Shown: positions 27,904 to 37,795 of the stretch, in pieces
How the letters are laid out: every line of letters begins with the position of its first letter
Numbering within the stretch: position 1 is the stretch's first letter
DNA from: Geothrix sp.
GTDB lineage: Bacteria > Acidobacteriota > Holophagae > Holophagales > Holophagaceae
NCBI GenBank assembly: GCA_030681515.1
Contig: JAUXSE010000056.1
Span: 62,001 to 126,000, forward strand
Length of the DNA: 64,000 nt
Direction of reading: 5' to 3'
Program-made: the position numbers and the translations under genes
The notes under the pieces: generated by a model
What the model was told of the DNA's origin: nothing
The model's input: the letters and a program-made list of their open reading frames with translations, nothing else
The model's database searches: none

Positions 27904-30900
27904 ATGAAGACCCGACTTCCCGAACATGGCCCCGTCGAGACCCCGCGGTTCTGGCGCACCCTCGATGAGCGCATCGAGACGCCGGAGGCCCAGCGGGCCG
28001 CCCAGGACGAGTTCCTCCCCGGTGCCGTCCCCGGGCCCTTCGACGATGTCCATGGCCTGCCGCCCCAGAGCGGGTTCTCCCGCCGCGACTTTCTGGGCCT
28101 GGTGAGCGCCACCGCCGCCCTGGCCGCCACCGTGGCCTGCGACCGCAAGGGCCAGGGCACCGTGGTGCCCTACACCCGGCGCCCGGTGGAGATCGTGCCC
28201 GGCGTGGCCAACTACTACGCCAGCGCCTTCCAGGAGGGCCGCCGCGTCTATCCCGTGCTGGTGAAGACCCGGGAGGGCCGCCCCATCCACATCACGGGCA
28301 ACGACGAACACCCGGGCGTGAAGGGCAAGACCAGCCCCCGCGCCATGGCCGATGTGCTGCGCCTCTACGATCCCGACCGCCTTCGCGCGCCCAAGGCCGA
28401 GGGCCGGACCGTGGGCTGGGCCGAGGCTGAAAGCCGCCTCCACGGCGCCCTGGTGGCCGCCAAAGCCGCAGGCAGGCCCGTGCTGCTGATCTCGGGCGCC
28501 GTGGCCTCGCCCACGCGGAAGGCCCTGCTGGCGGACCTCAAGGCCGCCCTCCCCGCCCTGGAGCATCTGGCCTTCGAGCCCGCCGCCGGGGATGCCGCCG
28601 AGGAGGCCGCCCAGGCCAGCTTCGGGCAGTCCGTGGACCTCCAGCCCCGGCTGGCCAAGGCGAAGGTCATCCTGTCCCTGGGTGCCGACTTCCTCAATGG
28701 CGAGGATCCCGAAGCGCTTGGCGCCTGGGGCGCCAAGCGAAGGTTGAAGAACGCGAAGGATGAGATCAACCGCCTGTGGGTGCTGGAAGGCCCCCTGACG
28801 CTGACCGGCACCAACGCGGACGTGCGGGTTCCGGTGTCGCCTTCGCGCCTGGGCGCCATGGCTTACGCCCTGGCGAAGGAACTGGCCGCCAAGGGCGTGG
28901 CTGTGCCGGCCGGCACAGACCTTTCCTCTATCTCGGCGGGCGTGCCCGCCGAGCTCGGAGAAACCTCCAAGCTCTGGTCAAACCTGGTGAAGGATCTCCA
29001 TCGCGCGGGCCGGAACGCCGTGGTCCTCTGCGGCGCCCAGATGCCCGTCGAGGCCCACCAGGCCGCCCATCTGCTGAATGCCATGCTTGGTTCGGAGGCC
29101 ATCTCCGGGCGCGCCGCGGAGCCCCTGGCCACCGTGAGGGATCTCGATGCCGCCGTGCAGGGCATGGCCGCCGGACGCTACGCCGCCGCGATCTTCTGGG
29201 ACGTGAACCCGGCCTTCGCCTTCCCCAGGGCTTCCGCTTGGAAGGAGGCCGTCGCCAAGGTGCCCTTCCGCGCCTGGATCGGCCTCATGGAGGACGAGAC
29301 CGCCGCCCAGTGCCAGGTGCTGTTGCCCGAGAATCACTGGCTCGAAAGCTGGGGGGATTTCACCACCGGGAGCGCCGAGGTCCTCCAGCAGCCCACCATC
29401 GGCACCCTCTACGACACCCGCCACGGCGAGGAGGTGCTCCTCGGAGTCATCCGGGCCCTGGGAGGCCACGCCCCGGCGAGCTACCACGCCTACCTCCAGG
29501 GCCGCTGGCAGAAGTCCCTTCCCCTGGGCACCTCCTTCGAGCAGGCCCTCCACGACGGCCTGGTGAAGATCGAATCCAAGGCGGCCCTCCCCGCCTTCCG
29601 GGGCGCCTCCGTGGCCGCCGCCGCCAGGCGCGCCGCCGGCTCGAAAGCCGAGGGCCTGGAGCTGGTGCTGTTCCCCGGCTTCGCCACCCACGACGGCCGC
29701 CACGCCAACAACAGCTGGCTGCAGGAGACGCCGGATCCCATCACCAAGATGACCTGGGACAACCCGGTCTCCGTGTCGGTGCAGGATGCGAAGGCCCTGG
29801 GCATCCAGGAGGGCGATTTCGTCACCCTGTCCCTGGAGGGCGCCACCCTGCGCCTGCCCGCCATCCTCCAGCCCGGCCAGGCCAAGGGCGTGCTGGCCCT
29901 CGCGCTGGGCTACGGCCGCAGTACCGGCGGCGTGGCGAAGGGCGTGGGCGCCAACGCCTATCCCTTGATGGGCCTGGATCCCGCCAGCGCGAACGTCCGC
30001 CCGGGCGCGCGCCTCGCCAAGGCTGGCGGGAAGAAGGACCTCTCCCGCACCCAGAGCCACCACCGCATGGAGGGCCGGGACATCGTCCGCTCCCTCACCA
30101 TGGACGAATTCGCCCACAACCCCCAGGGGCATCACCACAAGCCCGAACTGGTCTCGCTCTACGAGGACCAGACCTTCCCGGATCACAAGTGGGGCATGGT
30201 CATTGACCTGGCCGCCTGCGTGGGCTGCTCGGCCTGCGTGGTCGCCTGCCAGTCCGAGAACAACGTGCCGGTGGTGGGGCCTGAGCAGGTGGCCCGCGGC
30301 CGGGAGATGCACTGGATCCGCATTGACCGCTACTACGAGGGCGAGCTGGAGAACCCCAAGGTGGTCCACCAGCCCATGCTCTGCCAGCACTGCGACAGCG
30401 CCCCCTGCGAGAATGTCTGCCCGGTGAACGCCACCAGCCACAGCCCGGACGGCCTCAACCAGATGGCCTACAACCGCTGCGTGGGCACCCGCTACTGTGG
30501 CAACAACTGCCCCTACAAGGTGCGCCGCTTCAACTTCCTGGAGTACACCGCCTACAAGACCGAGCCCGAGACCCTGGTGAACAACCCCGAGGTCACGGTC
30601 CGTCCCCGCGGCGTCATGGAGAAGTGCTCCTTCTGCGTGCAGCGCATCAACGATGTGAAGATCCGCGCCAAGGGCGAGGCCCGCGCCATCCTCGACGGCG
30701 AGATCACCACCGCCTGCATGGCGGGATGTCCCTCGGACGCCATCGTCTTCGGCGACCTGAAGGATCCCAAGAGCAAGGTCGCCCAGCTGGTGGCGGCCAG
30801 CCGCGCCTACCGCGTGCTGGAGGAACTGGGCGCCAAGCCCGCCATCACCTACCTGGCCGATCTGAAGAACCCCCCTCCAAACGGGGCCTCAAGCGAGGGA

Positions 30901-30918
30901 GGTCCCCATGCGAGCTGA
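27904..30918 (+). CDS. actB: Alternative Complex III iron-sulfur subunit ActB (molybdopterin-like plus ferredoxin-like fusion)
   Basis: 1004 residues. A twin-arginine signal (SRRDFLGLVSATAALAATVAC) lies near residue 60. The large domain related to molybdopterin oxidoreductases covers ~80-740; ActB proteins are known to lack the Mo cofactor. From ~765 there is a NrfC-like [Fe-S] domain with CVGCSACVVACQ, CQHCDSAPCENVCP, CVGTRYCGNNCP, CSFCVQR and CMAGCP clusters. It couples quinol oxidation to cytochrome reduction at the periplasmic face. Its end overlaps actC by 11 bp. Confidence 0.94.
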   Translation: MKTRLPEHGPVETPRFWRTLDERIETPEAQRAAQDEFLPGAVPGPFDDVHGLPPQSGFSRRDFLGLVSATAALAATVACDRKGQGTVVPYTRRPVEIVPGVANYYASAFQEGRRVYPVLVKTREGRPIHITGNDEHPGVKGKTSPRAMADVLRLYDPDRLRAPKAEGRTVGWAEAESRLHGALVAAKAAGRPVLLISGAVASPTRKALLADLKAALPALEHLAFEPAAGDAAEEAAQASFGQSVDLQPRLAKAKVILSLGADFLNGEDPEALGAWGAKRRLKNAKDEINRLWVLEGPLTLTGTNADVRVPVSPSRLGAMAYALAKELAAKGVAVPAGTDLSSISAGVPAELGETSKLWSNLVKDLHRAGRNAVVLCGAQMPVEAHQAAHLLNAMLGSEAISGRAAEPLATVRDLDAAVQGMAAGRYAAAIFWDVNPAFAFPRASAWKEAVAKVPFRAWIGLMEDETAAQCQVLLPENHWLESWGDFTTGSAEVLQQPTIGTLYDTRHGEEVLLGVIRALGGHAPASYHAYLQGRWQKSLPLGTSFEQALHDGLVKIESKAALPAFRGASVAAAARRAAGSKAEGLELVLFPGFATHDGRHANNSWLQETPDPITKMTWDNPVSVSVQDAKALGIQEGDFVTLSLEGATLRLPAILQPGQAKGVLALALGYGRSTGGVAKGVGANAYPLMGLDPASANVRPGARLAKAGGKKDLSRTQSHHRMEGRDIVRSLTMDEFAHNPQGHHHKPELVSLYEDQTFPDHKWGMVIDLAACVGCSACVVACQSENNVPVVGPEQVARGREMHWIRIDRYYEGELENPKVVHQPMLCQHCDSAPCENVCPVNATSHSPDGLNQMAYNRCVGTRYCGNNCPYKVRRFNFLEYTAYKTEPETLVNNPEVTVRPRGVMEKCSFCVQRINDVKIRAKGEARAILDGEITTACMAGCPSDAIVFGDLKDPKSKVAQLVAASRAYRVLEELGAKPAITYLADLKNPPPNGASSEGGPHAS

Positions 30919-32311
30919 TGCCGCCAACCTGCCCGGCGACATCCCGGAGGGCCTGATCGAGCCGTCGCTCACCGTGGGCAAGGTCACGCCCGGCAGCCTC
31001 GACGACCAGGTGCTGGCCTTCCCCGAGACCCGGCCCCCGAAGCAGTGGTACATCGGCCTGGCCATCACGCTCACGGCCCTGTTCACCGGCCTCGGCTTCA
31101 TCGGCTACACCTTCTTCACGGGCATCGGCGCCTGGGGCAACAACAGCCCCGTCTTCTGGGCCTTCGACATCATCAACTTCGTGTTCTGGGTGGGCATCGG
31201 CCACGCCGGCACGCTGATCTCGGCCATCCTCTTCCTCTTCCGCAAGCGGTGGCGCAATGCCATCGCGCGGTTCGCCGAAGCCATGACGATCTTCGCGGTC
31301 ATGTGCGCCGTGATCTTCCCGCTGATCCACGTGGGGCGGCCCTGGCTGGCCTTCTGGCTCTTCCCCTACCCGAACCAGCGCGCCCTGTGGACCAACTTCC
31401 GGTCCCCGCTGCTCTGGGACGTCTTCGCGGTGAACACCTACTTCTCCGTGTCCCTGATGTTCTGGTACCTGGGCCTGATCCCCGACATCGCCTCCATGCG
31501 CGACCGGACCACCAGCCGGCTCCGCAGGACCATCTACACCGTGCTGGCCCTGGGCTGGCGCGGCGCCGCCTCCCACTGGCAGCACTACGAAAAGGCCTAC
31601 CTGCTGCTGGCGGGCCTCGCCACGGGCCTGGTGCTGTCCGTGCATTCGGTGGTGAGCTTCGACTTCGCCACCTCCGTCGTGCCCGGCTGGCACATGACCA
31701 TCTTCCCGCCCTACTTCGTGGCGGGGGCCATCTTCGCCGGGTTCGCCATGGTGGTGATGGTGCTGGTGGTGGTGCGCGAAACCATGCAGCTGAAGAACCT
31801 CATCACCATGCGCCACCTGGACGTGATGAACAAGGTCATCCTCGCCATGAGCTGCATCATGGGCTACAGCTACATGATGGAGGGCTTCACGGCCTGGTAT
31901 TCCATGAACGAGTACCTCCATCACGGCTTCATGAACATCATCACCGGCACCTATGGATGGGCCGGCTGGCTCACCATCAGCTGCAACATCCTCATCCCCC
32001 AGATCCTCTGGTTCAAGAAGGCCCGCGCCAGCTATTTCTGGATGATCTTCATCGCCATCGGAGTGACCATCGGGATGTGGTTCGAGCGCTTCGTCATCAT
32101 CGTGATCTCGCTGCACCAGGACTACCTGCCCTCCGCCTGGCGCGTCTACCGGCCCACCATGACGGACTTCGGCATCCTGCTCGGCACCTTCGGGCTCTTC
32201 TTCACCCTGGTCCTCATCTTCGCCCGGGTGCTGCCGGTCATCGCCACCACCGAAGTGAAGGCGATCCTGCCCGATGCACAGCCTCACCATGGAGACGATC
32301 ACCATGCCTGA
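30908..32311 (+). CDS. actC: Alternative Complex III NrfD-like membrane subunit ActC
   Basis: 467 residues with about ten membrane helices, including FVFWVGIGHAGTLISAILFLFR and LVLSVHSVVSFDFATSVVPGWHMTIFPPYFVAGAIFAGFAMV, the NrfD/PsrC hallmark around the quinol site. The N terminus lies in the cytoplasm (SLDDQVLAFPETRPPKQWY). It overlaps actB upstream and the actDE fusion gene downstream by 8 bp. Predicted quinol-oxidising membrane subunit. Confidence 0.94.
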   Translation: MRADAANLPGDIPEGLIEPSLTVGKVTPGSLDDQVLAFPETRPPKQWYIGLAITLTALFTGLGFIGYTFFTGIGAWGNNSPVFWAFDIINFVFWVGIGHAGTLISAILFLFRKRWRNAIARFAEAMTIFAVMCAVIFPLIHVGRPWLAFWLFPYPNQRALWTNFRSPLLWDVFAVNTYFSVSLMFWYLGLIPDIASMRDRTTSRLRRTIYTVLALGWRGAASHWQHYEKAYLLLAGLATGLVLSVHSVVSFDFATSVVPGWHMTIFPPYFVAGAIFAGFAMVVMVLVVVRETMQLKNLITMRHLDVMNKVILAMSCIMGYSYMMEGFTAWYSMNEYLHHGFMNIITGTYGWAGWLTISCNILIPQILWFKKARASYFWMIFIAIGVTIGMWFERFVIIVISLHQDYLPSAWRVYRPTMTDFGILLGTFGLFFTLVLIFARVLPVIATTEVKAILPDAQPHHGDDHHA

Positions 32312-33464
32312 GACGACCCCCATGCCTGCGCGGTCCTTCGCCGTCCTCGGCCTCTTCGACACGCCCAATGCCCTGATGAAGGCCATCCCCCAGGTGCGGG
32401 TCGCGAACCTCGGCACCGTGGAGGCCTACACGCCCTATCCCATCCACGGCATGGACGAGGCCCTGGGCCTGCGCCGCTCGCCCCTGGGCGGCATGGTGCT
32501 GGTCATGGGCATCCTGGGGGCGCTCACGGCCTTCGGCTTCCAGTACTGGATCAGCGCCATTGACTATCCCATCGTCACCGGCGGCAAGCCGCCCTCATCC
32601 TGGGAAGCCTTCATCCCCATCATGTTCGAAGTGATGGTGCTCTTCGCCACCTTCACGGCGGGCCTCGGGATGCTGTTCCTGCTGAACAAGCTGCCCTTCT
32701 TCGGACACCCGGTGCTGTCCTCCAAGGCCATCACGGGCATCACCCGCGACCGCTACGGCCTGGCCATCGAGGCCGAGAGCGAGGCCTTCGACAGCACCGC
32801 CGCGGCCCAAGCGCTCAAAGAAGCCGGCGCCGTGGAGGTCGAGATCCTCCCCGCCCCGGACCGCAGCCCCTTCCTCACCAGCGACTTCATCCTGCGCACC
32901 CTCGGCGGCATCTTCGCGGCCTGCGTGGTGTCGGGCATCGTGATGTTCCTGACCATCAAGTGGTTCCCCCTGCTGGCCCCCATGAAGTACATGCAGGATC
33001 AGCCGCGGCTTGATGCCCAGAGGGCCTCCGCCTTCTTCAAGGACGGCCATGGCATGCAGATGCCCGTGGCCGGCACCGTGGCCCGCGGGTACCTGCCCAC
33101 CGCCACCGGAACCCAGGAGGCCGCGGTTGCCCTGGTGAATCCCCTGCCCCGCACCAGGGAGGTCTTCGCCGTGGGGCGCAAGGCCTACGCGAACCGCTGC
33201 GAAGTCTGCCATGGCGCCATCGGCAACGGCGTGGGCAGCCTCACCGCGGCCTACGGCGGCAAGCCCGCCAACCTGCAGGCCCAGCAGTTCCGCGACTACC
33301 CGGACGGCAAGATCTACTGGGCCATCGTGAACGGGAAGAATGCCATGCCCTCGCAGGCCGCGGATCTCACCGAGACCCAGCGGTGGTCGGTGGTGCACTA
33401 CGTGCGCGCCCTCCAGCGCGCCCAGAACGCCAAGGATGAAGACCTGAAGGTGGCCACTCCATGA
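32304..33464 (+). CDS. Alternative Complex III ActD-ActE fusion (DUF3341 membrane domain plus monoheme cytochrome c)
   Basis: 386 residues from the ATG at 32304 (MPETTPMPARSFAVLGLFD). Residues 1-~185 are ActD-like (DUF3341: FDTPNALMKAIPQVR, two membrane helices, FGHPVLSSKAITGITRDRYGLAIEA). Residues ~205-386 are ActE-like: one membrane helix, then a cytochrome c domain with CEVCH and a distal Met in NAMPSQA. In Rhodothermus the two are separate genes. The junction lies in the ALKEAGAVEVEILPAPDRSP linker. No stop or frameshift lies between the halves. Confidence 0.88.
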   Translation: MPETTPMPARSFAVLGLFDTPNALMKAIPQVRVANLGTVEAYTPYPIHGMDEALGLRRSPLGGMVLVMGILGALTAFGFQYWISAIDYPIVTGGKPPSSWEAFIPIMFEVMVLFATFTAGLGMLFLLNKLPFFGHPVLSSKAITGITRDRYGLAIEAESEAFDSTAAAQALKEAGAVEVEILPAPDRSPFLTSDFILRTLGGIFAACVVSGIVMFLTIKWFPLLAPMKYMQDQPRLDAQRASAFFKDGHGMQMPVAGTVARGYLPTATGTQEAAVALVNPLPRTREVFAVGRKAYANRCEVCHGAIGNGVGSLTAAYGGKPANLQAQQFRDYPDGKIYWAIVNGKNAMPSQAADLTETQRWSVVHYVRALQRAQNAKDEDLKVATP

Positions 33465-34624
33465 TCCGGAATCCCATGAGCCAGAACAAGCCAGCCTCCC
33501 CCCTTCTCTGGGGCGCCGTGGCCCTCGGCGCCCTGGGCGTCCTCGGCAGCTATGCCATCGCGGGACCCGAGCGTTTCTGGGCCAACTGGGTGCTGTGGTT
33601 CGTCCTCATCTTCACCCTGGGCCTCGGTTCCCTGTTCATCGTGGCCCTCGAACACCTGGTGAACGCCAAGTGGAGCGTGCCCGTGCGGCGGCTTCCCGAG
33701 CGCCTCGCCACCCTGTTGATTCCCGCCATTCCCATCGGCCTCATCGGCCTGGGGGCCCTCCCCGTGCTCTACCCCGGCGCCCGGCCCGAGGCGGCCCACC
33801 ATCCCATCCTGGCGGGCAAGGCCTTCTGGCTGAGCCTGCCCTTCTTCTCCGTCCGCACCCTCATCGCCTTCGCCCTCTGCCTGATCGGCCTGGCGGTGCT
33901 GGTGGGCGGTTCCATGAAGCAGGACGCCACGAAGGATCCCGCCTTCAACTTCCGCGCCCGCAGGTTCGCCCCGGCCTTCATGGCGATCTTCGCGCTGGTG
34001 ATCACCCTGGTGGCCTTCGACTGGATCTCGGGCCTCACGCCCGAGTGGTACAGCGACATCTTCGGCGTCTACGTCTTCGCCGGCGCCTTCCTCAGCGGCC
34101 TCGCCGCCACGGTGCTTTCCGTCCTGTACCTCCAGGGCCAGGACCGCCTTGAGGGCGTGCGTGCCGACCACCTCTACAACCTGGGCGCCTTCCTCTTCGC
34201 CTTCACCGTGTTCTGGTCCTACATCGGCTTCGCCCAGTACATGCTGATGTGGTACGCCAACTTCCCCGACGAAGTCATCTACTACAAGGTGCGCCTCGCG
34301 GGATCCTGGCGGGCCATCACCATCGCGCTGGCGGCCCTGCACTTCATTCTGCCCTTCTTCGCCCTGGTGACCCGGGAGGCCAAGAAGGATCCCAAACGCC
34401 TGCGCCGCGTGGCCTACCTCATGCTCGGGGCCCATGTCCTCGACATGTACTGGCTCATCTTCCCCGTGCTCGGCGCGAAGCCCCACTTCTCCTGGCCCGA
34501 GCTCAGCTTCGCCCTCTTCTTCCTGGGCGGGATCCTCCTCTGGATCCGTGGCGCCATGCAGAAGGGCGAGGACATGCCCGTGGGCGATCCCTTCCTCCGC
34601 GAGGGTCTGGAGTTCCGCCTATGA
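33461..34624 (+). CDS. actF: Alternative Complex III membrane subunit ActF
   Basis: 387 residues and about ten hydrophobic helices. It resembles ActC-type subunits but with the ActF pattern (FVLIFTLGLGSLFIVALEHLVNAKWSVPVRR, FDWISGLTPEWYSDIFGVYVFAGAFLSGLA, FWSYIGFAQYMLMWYANFPDE). The ATG at 33461 overlaps the upstream stop (ATGA), and its own stop overlaps the next start the same way. It anchors the complex and possibly contributes to ion movement. Confidence 0.92.
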   Translation: MIRNPMSQNKPASPLLWGAVALGALGVLGSYAIAGPERFWANWVLWFVLIFTLGLGSLFIVALEHLVNAKWSVPVRRLPERLATLLIPAIPIGLIGLGALPVLYPGARPEAAHHPILAGKAFWLSLPFFSVRTLIAFALCLIGLAVLVGGSMKQDATKDPAFNFRARRFAPAFMAIFALVITLVAFDWISGLTPEWYSDIFGVYVFAGAFLSGLAATVLSVLYLQGQDRLEGVRADHLYNLGAFLFAFTVFWSYIGFAQYMLMWYANFPDEVIYYKVRLAGSWRAITIALAALHFILPFFALVTREAKKDPKRLRRVAYLMLGAHVLDMYWLIFPVLGAKPHFSWPELSFALFFLGGILLWIRGAMQKGEDMPVGDPFLREGLEFRL

Positions 34625-35322
34625 AGCTCGACGACTACCTTTCCCCGGAGGAACTGAAGCGCCTCGCCTCCGCCCTGCTGGTGGTACTCGGCTTCATCAG
34701 CATCGCCGCCTTCTTCGGCTTCACCGTGGTGCCCGGCCTGCGCTACCAGGCCCACACCACGCCCGATGCGCCGATCCAGGCCGTTCAGGGCGAGACCGGC
34801 TGGCTGGATCCCACGGACTACCCCGCCATGGCCCGGGAGATCCTCCCGCCCATTGATCCGGCCACCGTCATGACGCCCAATCCCAAGCTCATGGCCCGGG
34901 GGGAGGCCCTCTATGCCCAGACCTGCGCCACCTGCCATGGCGCCGATGGCAAGGGCAACGGCCCCGGCGGCACGGGCCTCACCCCCAAGCCCCGCGACTT
35001 CGCCGTGAAGGCCGGCTGGAAGAACGGCACCCGCCTCGAAGACATCTACCGGACCCTCGACGAGGGCATCAAGGGCAGCTCCATGGCCTCCTACAATTAC
35101 CTTTCCAAAAAAGACCGCATGGCCCTGGCCCACGTCGTGCAATCGCTGGGCACCTTCGATCACGGCGCCAGCGACCCCAAGGCCATCGCCAGCCTGGAGA
35201 AGCTCTTCGCCAGCGCCGGCGAGGTCATCCCCAATCGCATCCCCGTGGCCCGGGCCGTGGCCATCCTCTGCCGTGAATATGCAGAGGCCAAGCCCCCGGC
35301 TCCCGCGTCCACGATCCGATGA
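34621..35322 (+). CDS. Membrane-anchored monoheme cytochrome c, extra to the standard act set
   Basis: 233 residues. One N-terminal membrane helix (ALLVVLGFISIAAFFGFTVV) is followed by a class-I cytochrome c domain with CATCH (GEALYAQTCATCHGADGKGNG) and a candidate distal Met in SSMASYNYLS. It lies between actF and sco, ATGA-coupled to both. Probably carries electrons from ACIII to the caa3 oxidase; whether it is a stable subunit is unknown. Confidence 0.88.
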   Translation: MKLDDYLSPEELKRLASALLVVLGFISIAAFFGFTVVPGLRYQAHTTPDAPIQAVQGETGWLDPTDYPAMAREILPPIDPATVMTPNPKLMARGEALYAQTCATCHGADGKGNGPGGTGLTPKPRDFAVKAGWKNGTRLEDIYRTLDEGIKGSSMASYNYLSKKDRMALAHVVQSLGTFDHGASDPKAIASLEKLFASAGEVIPNRIPVARAVAILCREYAEAKPPAPASTIR

Positions 35323-36173
35323 GGTCCCCCATGATCACCCGCTCGCTCCGCCGAACCCTCCTCCTTCTCGCCCTCGCGGCCCTGACTGGGTTTCCGGCAC
35401 CCCTGAGGGCCCAGGCTCCCGGCCAACCCATCCCTCCGGCCCCGGCACCCACCTTCACGCCCCAGGAAGTCGGCATTGACGAAAAACTCGGCGCCACCAT
35501 CCCCCTCGATCTGGAATTGAAGGACGAGGATGGCAAGCCCGTCACCCTGCGCCAGCTCATTGACAAGCCCACCATCCTCACCCTCAACTACTTCCGCTGC
35601 GCCGGCATCTGCACCCCGCAGCTCAGCGGCGTGGCCGAGGTGCTGAACCGCACCGAGGCCATTCCGGGCCGGGACTTCCAGGTACTCACCGTGAGTTTCG
35701 ACGAGCGGGACGATCCGGAAGTCGCGGCCCAGAAGCGCACCAACTACCTGGGGGAGATCACCCGGCCCTTCCCGCCCGCCGCCTGGCGCTTCCTCACCGG
35801 GCCCGGCGCCACCACCCGGGCCCTGGCGGATGCCGTGGGCTTCAAGTTCAAGCGAGTGGATGAGGACTTCGTCCACGCCGCGGCGATCATCTTCATCAGC
35901 CCCAAGGGACAGGTCACCCGCTACATGTACGGCACCTCGTACCTGCCCGCCGATCTGCAGCTGGCGGCCCAGGAGGCCGCGCGCGGCGAGGCCCAGCCCA
36001 CCATCAAGAAGTTCCTGAAGTTCTGTTTCAGCTATGACCCGGTGGGGCGCAAGTACGTCCTGAGCACCACGACCATCGGCGCCACCTTCACCATCCTGGC
36101 GGCGGTGGTCTTCCTGATCGTGCTGGTCCGCCGGGGCCGCAAGTCCAGGATCAAGGCAGAGGAGGGCGAATGA
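35319..36173 (+). CDS. SCO1/SenC-family copper chaperone
   Basis: 284 residues with an N-terminal signal or anchor and a C-terminal membrane helix (FTILAAVVFLIVLV). The copper site is CAGIC (FRCAGICTPQ) plus the His in EDFVHAAAIIFISPKG, with FDERDDPEVAAQKR between. The start is either ATG 35319 (ATGA overlap) or ATG 35331. Delivers copper to, or reduces, the CuA site of the oxidase subunit II encoded downstream. Confidence 0.92.
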   Translation: MRSPMITRSLRRTLLLLALAALTGFPAPLRAQAPGQPIPPAPAPTFTPQEVGIDEKLGATIPLDLELKDEDGKPVTLRQLIDKPTILTLNYFRCAGICTPQLSGVAEVLNRTEAIPGRDFQVLTVSFDERDDPEVAAQKRTNYLGEITRPFPPAAWRFLTGPGATTRALADAVGFKFKRVDEDFVHAAAIIFISPKGQVTRYMYGTSYLPADLQLAAQEAARGEAQPTIKKFLKFCFSYDPVGRKYVLSTTTIGATFTILAAVVFLIVLVRRGRKSRIKAEEGE

Positions 36174-37795
36174 GCAGCACCCATGCTTCCACGGCGCAGC
36201 CCAGCTACCTGGTGGACACCGGGGCCCGCCAGGGCCTGATGGCCTGGCTGACCTCCACGGACCACAAGCGCGTGGGCCTGCTGTACCTCTACTCGATGGT
36301 CAGCTTCTTCTTCGTGGGAGCGATCATCGGCCTGGTCATGCGGCTGGTGCAGCTGACCACCTTCGAGAAGCTGATCACGGCCCAGACCTACAACGCCCTG
36401 TTCACGCTCCACGGCGTGATCATGATCTTCCTGTTCGTGATCCCGGGGCTGCCGGCGGTCTTCGGAAACTTCTTCCTGCCCATCCTCATCGGTGCCAAGG
36501 ACGTGGCCTTTCCCCGGCTGAACCTGGCCTCCTGGTACTTCTACATGGCCGGCGCCATCCTCGCCGTCCTGGCGCTCTTCACCGGCGGCGGCGCGCCGGA
36601 CACGGGCTGGACCTTCTACGCCCCCTTCAGCCTGAAGACCGGCACCAACGTCTCCCTGGCCGTCTTCGCCGCCTTCATCCTCGGTTTCTCCTCGATGCTC
36701 ACGGGCATCAATTTCATCACCACCATCCACCGCATGCGGGCCCCCGGCATGTCCTGGTTCCGCATGCCCCTGATGGTCTGGGCGATCTACTCCACCGCCT
36801 GGATCCAGCTGCTGGCCACCCCCATCGTGGCCATCACCCTGGTGCTGGTGATCCTCGAACGGTTCTTCGGCATCGGCATCTTCGACCCCGCCAAGGGCGG
36901 CGATCCCCTGCTCTACCAGCACCTGTTCTGGATCTACTCCCATCCGGCGGTCTACATCATGATCCTGCCGGCCATGGGGGCCATTTCCGAGATCATCCCC
37001 ACCTTCGCCAAACGCACGATCTTCGGCTACAAGGCCATCGCGTTCAGTTCCATGTCCATCGCGGGCGTGGGCAGCCTGGTCTGGGCCCACCACATGTTCA
37101 CCAGCGGCATGAGCAACCTGGCCCAGCTCGTCTTCTCCCTGCTGACGATGATCGTGGCGGTGCCAAGCGCCATCAAGGTCTTCAACTGGGTGAGCACGCT
37201 CTACAAGGGCAGCATTGATTTCCAGCCGCCGCTCTTCTTCGCGCTCTCCTTCATCTTCCTGTTCTGCATCGGCGGCCTCACGGGCGTGATGCAGGGGGCC
37301 CTGGCCATCAACGTCCACATCCACGACACCTACTTCATCGTGGGCCACTTCCACTACGTGATGTTCGGCGGCACCGGCTTCGCCTTCTTCGCGGCCCTGC
37401 TCTACTGGTTCCCCAAGATGTTCGGGAAGATGTATTCCAAGAAAGCCATCTACGCCTCCTGGTACCCCATGTTCATCGGCTTCAACATGCTCTACTTCGG
37501 CATGCTGATCCTCGGGATGATGGGCATGCCCCGCCGCTACTACGTCCACCTGCCGCAGTACCACACCCTGCACGTGGTGGCCACCGTGGGCAGCTGGCTG
37601 CTGGTGCTGGGCCTCCTGATGTTCTTCGGAGCCCTGCTCTACGCGATCTTCAAGGGAGAAAAGGCCGAGGACAACCCCTGGGGCGGCGTGACGCTGGAAT
37701 GGACCATCCCCAGCCCGCCCCCGCTTGAGAACTTCGAGGAGATTCCCATCGTCACCCGCGGCCCCTATCACTTCGAGCCGCAGGCCAAATCATGA
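36170..37795 (+). CDS. ctaD: Cytochrome c oxidase subunit I, A2-type (caa3)
   Basis: 541 residues and 12 helices. Heme and CuB ligands are visible in LFTLHGVIMIFLF, WIYSHPAVYIMILPAMG, WAHHMFTSG and HDTYFIVGHFHYVMFGG. The helix-VI motif is YSHPAVY rather than GHPEVY. In the A2 subfamily the Tyr-Ser pair replaces the Glu at the end of the D-channel. This matches the Rhodothermus-type caa3 partner of ACIII. Reduces O2 to water with proton pumping. Confidence 0.95.
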   Translation: MSSTHASTAQPSYLVDTGARQGLMAWLTSTDHKRVGLLYLYSMVSFFFVGAIIGLVMRLVQLTTFEKLITAQTYNALFTLHGVIMIFLFVIPGLPAVFGNFFLPILIGAKDVAFPRLNLASWYFYMAGAILAVLALFTGGGAPDTGWTFYAPFSLKTGTNVSLAVFAAFILGFSSMLTGINFITTIHRMRAPGMSWFRMPLMVWAIYSTAWIQLLATPIVAITLVLVILERFFGIGIFDPAKGGDPLLYQHLFWIYSHPAVYIMILPAMGAISEIIPTFAKRTIFGYKAIAFSSMSIAGVGSLVWAHHMFTSGMSNLAQLVFSLLTMIVAVPSAIKVFNWVSTLYKGSIDFQPPLFFALSFIFLFCIGGLTGVMQGALAINVHIHDTYFIVGHFHYVMFGGTGFAFFAALLYWFPKMFGKMYSKKAIYASWYPMFIGFNMLYFGMLILGMMGMPRRYYVHLPQYHTLHVVATVGSWLLVLGLLMFFGALLYAIFKGEKAEDNPWGGVTLEWTIPSPPPLENFEEIPIVTRGPYHFEPQAKS